This document shows positions 60,576 to 64,000 of a stretch of DNA of 64,000 nt, in pieces; the stretch's first letter is position 1; the number at the start of each line of letters is the position of its first letter. Source of the DNA: Alcanivorax sp. (lineage in GTDB: Bacteria; Pseudomonadota; Gammaproteobacteria; Pseudomonadales; Alcanivoracaceae). The stretch spans positions 1,674,001 to 1,738,000 of the forward strand of contig NZ_CP080267.1 of assembly GCF_019431375.1 (NCBI RefSeq). Direction: 5' to 3'. A program made the translations under genes and the position numbers. The notes under the pieces were generated by a model that was given only the letters and a program-made list of their open reading frames with translations, made no database searches and was not told where the DNA came from.

Positions 60576-60787
60576 GAGACTTCCTTGCTCTATGACGAAT
60601 ATTCCCTGGATGCTTCCGTGAACGCTATGCAATTTCTGGCTTCTGTAAGCTTCCTGATACAGACCGGCAGAAAAGGGACAGTGCTGGCGAAGGCGTCCAA
60701 GCCAGTCAGGATTATTTGCCGCGCCTTTTGACAAAGCCAAGCGACATGGCGACAAAGCAACATAATTTTGCAGAAGTTAGCAATTGA

Positions 60788-61393
60788 TCAGCGGCTTACC
60801 AGACGCCGAGCCTGCCAGTAACGGCGGTGCCAGTAGGGGTTACTCATGGAGGAAGTCATGACGCCCTGGCTGGAGGACGCATGGAGGAAATCGCCGTTGC
60901 CCATGTAGATGCCCACATGGCGATTGCCGGGGCCGGTGCGGAAGAACACCAGGTCGCCCACCTGAATCTCGTCGCGCCTTATCTTTTCGCCGCTTTTCAG
61001 CAGCTCGAGGGTGGTGCGTGGCACTTCCATGCCCAGGCGCGACAGGAAGGTGAGGTAGACGAAGCCTGAGCAGTCCACGCCGCGGGGGCTCAGGCCGCCG
61101 TAACGATAGGGAACGCCCTTCCAGTCTTCATGCTGGGCCTCCAGGGAAACCCGCAGAGGCGGCGCTTCGGACATGACTTCTGCCACCAGCGCATCCAGCT
61201 CCTGCTGGGACTGGAGATCCGGGGCCGTGTTGCCTGGGCTGGCTTTTTGCTTGGCACGGGTTGTCGCCGGAGCATCGGTCATCGATTCCGGGGCAACAGG
61301 CGCCCTGCTGGCACAGCCGGCCAGCAGGAGCATCAGACAGGTGAATAGCAGGGTTGCGTAGCGCATGGAGGGATAAGGCAGTGGCAGGGCCAT
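60788..61393 (-). CDS. NlpC/P60-family lipoprotein (cell-wall peptidase)
   Basis: 201 residues. Lipobox LLLAGC (Cys at about 26), a linker, then the NlpC/P60 domain with catalytic Cys in SPRGVDCSGFVYL and His in GNRHVGIYMGNGDFLHAS. It probably cuts peptide stems of peptidoglycan at the outer membrane (Spr/MepS-like). The ATG at 61393 has AGGAGGG 5-6 bases upstream; an alternative ATG 9 codons later is possible. Confidence 0.9.
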   Translation of the reverse strand: MALPLPYPSMRYATLLFTCLMLLLAGCASRAPVAPESMTDAPATTRAKQKASPGNTAPDLQSQQELDALVAEVMSEAPPLRVSLEAQHEDWKGVPYRYGGLSPRGVDCSGFVYLTFLSRLGMEVPRTTLELLKSGEKIRRDEIQVGDLVFFRTGPGNRHVGIYMGNGDFLHASSSQGVMTSSMSNPYWHRRYWQARRLVSR

Positions 61394-61421
61394 TCGGTTC
61401 CCTCCTGAGCGGTGAAGGCCC

Positions 61422-62096
61422 TCAGGCCTGCGCCAGCTCCTCGCGCATTTGCTGGATGACGGTGGCGTAGTCGTCCTTGCCGAAGATGGCAGAGCCGGCC
61501 ACGAAGGTATCGGCGCCGGCGGCGGCGACTTCGCGGATGTTCTTTTCAGAGACGCCGCCATCCACTTCCAGGCGGATGTCGTAACCGCTGGCATCGATCA
61601 GCTCACGCACGGCCCGGGTCTTGTCCAGGGTGGAGGGGATGAACTTCTGGCCGCCGAAGCCCGGGTTGACGCTCATCAGCAGGATCATGTCCAGCTTGTC
61701 CATGACGTATTCCAGGCAGTCCGGGCGGGTGGCCGGGTTGAGCACCAGTCCGGCTTTGCAGCCGTGGCTCTTGATCAGCTGCAGGGAGCGGTCCACGTGC
61801 TGGCTGGCTTCCGGGTGGAAGGTGATGTAGCTGGCGCCGGCCTCGGCGAACATGCCGATCAGATCATCCACCGGGCTGACCATCAGGTGCACGTCGATGG
61901 GGGCGGTGATGCCGTGGTCGCGCAGGGCCTTGCAGACCATGGGGCCGATGGTCAGGTTGGGCACGTAGTGGTTGTCCATCACGTCGAAGTGGATCACGTC
62001 CGCCCCGGCGGCCAGCACGTTATCGCACTCTTCCCCGAGACGGGCGAAGTTGGCGGCCAGAATGGAAGGGGCGATCAGGTAATCCTGCTTGGGCAT
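61422..62096 (-). CDS. rpe: Ribulose-phosphate 3-epimerase
   Basis: 224 residues. It interconverts ribulose-5-P and xylulose-5-P. APSILAANFARLGEE, VIHFDVMDNHYVPNLTIGP (metal His/Asp), ILLMSVNPGFGGQKF and EVDGGVSEKN are the full set of family motifs. The ATG is 26 bases from the REP pair. Confidence 0.96.
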   Translation of the reverse strand: MPKQDYLIAPSILAANFARLGEECDNVLAAGADVIHFDVMDNHYVPNLTIGPMVCKALRDHGITAPIDVHLMVSPVDDLIGMFAEAGASYITFHPEASQHVDRSLQLIKSHGCKAGLVLNPATRPDCLEYVMDKLDMILLMSVNPGFGGQKFIPSTLDKTRAVRELIDASGYDIRLEVDGGVSEKNIREVAAAGADTFVAGSAIFGKDDYATVIQQMREELAQA

Positions 62097-62121
62097 GACA
62101 TTTCCTCAATTACAATTTTCC

Positions 62122-62185
62122 GTAGGAGCCATGCTTGCATAGCGAACAGGCTCCTGCGGGTTCGCCATGCAAGCATGGCTCCTAC
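62122..62185. repeat. REP pair whose arm supplies the murU stop codon
   Basis: 25-base arms begin GTAGGAGCCATGCTTGCAT, inverted with 1 mismatch and a 14-base spacer. The TAG of the right arm (minus strand) is the murU stop codon. Confidence 0.85.
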
Positions 62186-62853
62186 AGCCGGGTTTTCTTG
62201 AGCAGCGTATCCAGTTCTTCCAGGCGTTCCGGGGTGCCGATATCCCACCATTGGCCGGGGTGGTGCTCACCGCTGACGGCATCGTCGGCCATGGCGGCGC
62301 GCAGCAGCGGCGCCAGTTTCGCTTCGCCATCGGGCAGATCCCGGAACAAGGCCGGATCGAACCGCCCCATGCCCGCATAGGTCAGCCTGGGCTCGCCATT
62401 ATCGCGCACCCGGCCCCCTTCTGTCAGATGAAAATCCCCGCCCGGATGGTGGTGCGGATTATCCGCCAGCACCAGATGCACCGGGTCAGGCCGGTGGGCC
62501 ACCAGCCGGGACAGGTCGAAATCGGTCCAGATGTCGCCATTGACCAGCACAAAGGGGTCATCCCCCAGCAAGGGCAGCGCCCGGCGGATGCCACCGGCGG
62601 TTTCCAGCGGGGTGCCTTCATGGGAATAGGCGATGGGGATGCCAAAGCGCCGGCCATCGCCCAGGGTGGCAGCCAGCCGGTCGCCCAGCCAGCCGGTGTT
62701 GATCACCAGGGAGTCGATGCCCGCATCGCGCAGTTTTTCGATGTGGTATTCGATCAGCGCCTTGCCCCCGGCCTGCAGTAGCGGCTTGGGGGTGTGGTCG
62801 GTGAGGGGCCGCATGCGCTTGCCGTAGCCGGCGGCCAGGATCATGGCCTTCAC
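62182..62853 (-). CDS. murU: N-acetylmuramate-1-phosphate uridylyltransferase
   Basis: 223 residues from a GTG in a GTGA overlap with amgK. MILAAGYGKRMRPLTDHTPK is the nucleotidyltransferase loop; FVLVNGDIWTDFD has the metal-binding Asp. It makes UDP-MurNAc in the peptidoglycan recycling route that bypasses de novo synthesis. The last codon is followed directly by a REP-derived TAG. Confidence 0.9.
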   Translation of the reverse strand: MKAMILAAGYGKRMRPLTDHTPKPLLQAGGKALIEYHIEKLRDAGIDSLVINTGWLGDRLAATLGDGRRFGIPIAYSHEGTPLETAGGIRRALPLLGDDPFVLVNGDIWTDFDLSRLVAHRPDPVHLVLADNPHHHPGGDFHLTEGGRVRDNGEPRLTYAGMGRFDPALFRDLPDGEAKLAPLLRAAMADDAVSGEHHPGQWWDIGTPERLEELDTLLKKTRL

Positions 62854-63854
62854 TCGTTGTCCTCGAGCTGATCCAGGATCCATTCCAGGTCCGCCAGCTC
62901 CGGACGGCGGGCGATGACGGTGCGCAGGTAGGCGAAGAATCGGGCCACATCGCCCAGGTATTTGGGCTTGCCGTCCCGGTGGCAGATGCGGGCAAAGATA
63001 CCGATCACCTTGAGGTGGCGCTGGGCGCCCATCAGATCGCAATCGCGCAGGAAGGTATCGAAGTCCGCCGGCACCGGCAGGCCCGCGACGGTGGCCTTGT
63101 CGAAATACTCCCGCAGCCAGCCTAGCACCCGCGCTTCCGGCCAGCTGATAAAGGCATCCTTGAACAGGCTGATCACGTCATAGCTGATGGGGCCGGCCAC
63201 CGCGTCCTGGAAGTCCAGCACGCCGGGGCTGGGGTCGGACACCATCAGGTTGCGGGGCATGTAGTCCCGGTGCACGAACACCTGCGGCTGGGCCAGGGCC
63301 GATTCGATCAGCACAGTGAACACCCGGTCCAGGCGCTGGCGCAGCTCGCCGGTGACCACCTTTTCCCGGTGGCGGAACAGGTACCACTGCGGAAACAGCT
63401 CCAGCTCCCGCTGCAGCAGGGCCTCGTCGTAGACCGGCAGGCCAGATATGTCCGCATGCAATTGCTGGGTAATCAGGGCGTCGATGGCGGCGCTGTACCA
63501 GGCATCCGCATTGTTCTCGTTGAGGGCGGTCAGCCAGGTTTCATTACCCATATCGGTGAGCAGCAGAAAGCCCTGCTGCAGATCCTGATGGACGATCTCG
63601 GGCACATGCAGGCCGGCACGCTGAAGACGCTGAGCCACATCCACAAAGGGTCGGCAGTCCTCCTGGGCCGGTGGCGCATCCATGGCGATCAGGCTGCGGC
63701 CATCGTGCTGATAGCGAAAATAGCGCCGGAAGCTGGCATCCGCGGACGCAGGCTCCCCCGCCACACTGGCACCGAGGTAAGTGCTTACCCACTGGTCCAG
63801 GGCGACCTTGCGGGGATCGGCCTTATTGTCGGATTTACTTTTATCAGGCTGCAT
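62850..63854 (-). CDS. amgK: N-acetylmuramate/N-acetylglucosamine kinase
   Basis: 334 residues, aminoglycoside-phosphotransferase fold. VFVHRDYMPRNLMVSDPSPG has the catalytic Asp, and VLDFQDAVAGPISYDVISL the metal-binding Asp. It phosphorylates MurNAc at C1 for MurU. AAGGAAGG precedes the ATG. The amgK-murU pair beside a divergent lptD is as in pseudomonads. Confidence 0.9.
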   Translation of the reverse strand: MQPDKSKSDNKADPRKVALDQWVSTYLGASVAGEPASADASFRRYFRYQHDGRSLIAMDAPPAQEDCRPFVDVAQRLQRAGLHVPEIVHQDLQQGFLLLTDMGNETWLTALNENNADAWYSAAIDALITQQLHADISGLPVYDEALLQRELELFPQWYLFRHREKVVTGELRQRLDRVFTVLIESALAQPQVFVHRDYMPRNLMVSDPSPGVLDFQDAVAGPISYDVISLFKDAFISWPEARVLGWLREYFDKATVAGLPVPADFDTFLRDCDLMGAQRHLKVIGIFARICHRDGKPKYLGDVARFFAYLRTVIARRPELADLEWILDQLEDNE

Positions 63855-63944
63855 TGCCTTCCTTGTTCGATTACACTGCCGCTTTTACAGGGCGGAATTG
63901 CCGCCGCTGTACAAAACGGCCTTTTTACCTGTTCTGAGCAGCCG

Positions 63945-64000
63945 ATGCCACTGCCCGTACAACGAATTCTTATCCCTGGCCTGCTGCTTCTGGCAGGCAC
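63945..64000 (+). CDS. lptD: Start of a secreted protein gene, probably LptD
   Basis: Only 18 codons are in the window: MPLPVQRILIPGLLLLAGT, a signal peptide. Identity is inferred from the amgK-murU / lptD divergent order of Pseudomonas, not from the protein itself. LptD inserts lipopolysaccharide into the outer membrane. Confidence 0.4.
   Translation, partial: MPLPVQRILIPGLLLLAG

Overview
The window looks like a chromosomal segment of a marine, Alcanivorax-like gammaproteobacterium. The basis is a GC-rich backbone, a gene order that matches Pseudomonas aeruginosa over long stretches as I recall it (dsbD-aroQ-accB-accC-prmA-dusB-fis-purH-purD-retS; trpE/G/D/C-vfr-osmC-speD-coq7; amgK-murU beside lptD), a bo3-type quinol oxidase operon, and many REP-type palindromes. 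The genus is an inference; no rRNA or tRNA gene is present to confirm it.

Layout. 1-6.5 kb: 3' end of a PPi-phosphofructokinase, murI, a GST, an alpha/beta hydrolase, and an ArsR/SRPBCC/VOC/VOC operon with its own operators. 6.5-14.7 kb: a repeat-rich peptidoglycan-binding lipoprotein, uraA and upp, a secreted rhodanese, ppa, an AraC regulator divergent from a PF10118 metal-dependent hydrolase, and a DUF2333 gene. 14.9-30.4 kb: dsbD, aroQ-accB-accC, prmA, a DUF3426 gene, dusB-fis, purH, purD, a double cNMP-binding/rhodanese protein, and a RetS-like hybrid sensor whose ATP-binding domain looks degenerate. 30.3-42.7 kb: AraC, AAA ATPase, coq7, speD, OsmC, vfr, a chorismate mutase gene with an in-frame amber codon, trpCDGE, and MOSC, DUF1415 and DUF3301 genes. 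42.8-54.6 kb: PhnB-like, RegBA-type two-component system, SURF1, cyoDCBA, MFS transporter, old yellow enzyme divergent from an HxlR regulator, and an HD hydrolase. 54.6-59.3 kb: an AT-rich island of small minus-strand orphan genes. Its right part looks like an integron cassette array without an integrase: three attC-like sites, and four ORFs that all start 9-11 bp after a GTTRRRY-like box. 59.7-64 kb: DUF2780, a LysM/BON protein, an NlpC/P60 lipoprotein, rpe, murU, amgK and the first codons of a divergent gene, probably lptD.

The most unusual signal is in the intergenic DNA. At least nine places carry composite palindromes. Their outer arms are tandem degenerate heptamers (ACTRTTM, AGCTNNA, AGTTNCA, CGTCTGG or GCGAGTT families), and many enclose a shared GC-rich hairpin core (GAGGCCGCGCCC / GGGCGCGGCCTC). 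One copy has 30-bp perfect arms. A separate REP-type family (GTAGGAGC...GCTCCTAC) occurs as pairs, in two cases around an inner palindrome of CTCTGTG units, and one REP pair sits between two of the GC-rich cores. Stop codons of accC, murU, the MFS gene and the OYE gene fall in or at the edge of these repeats.
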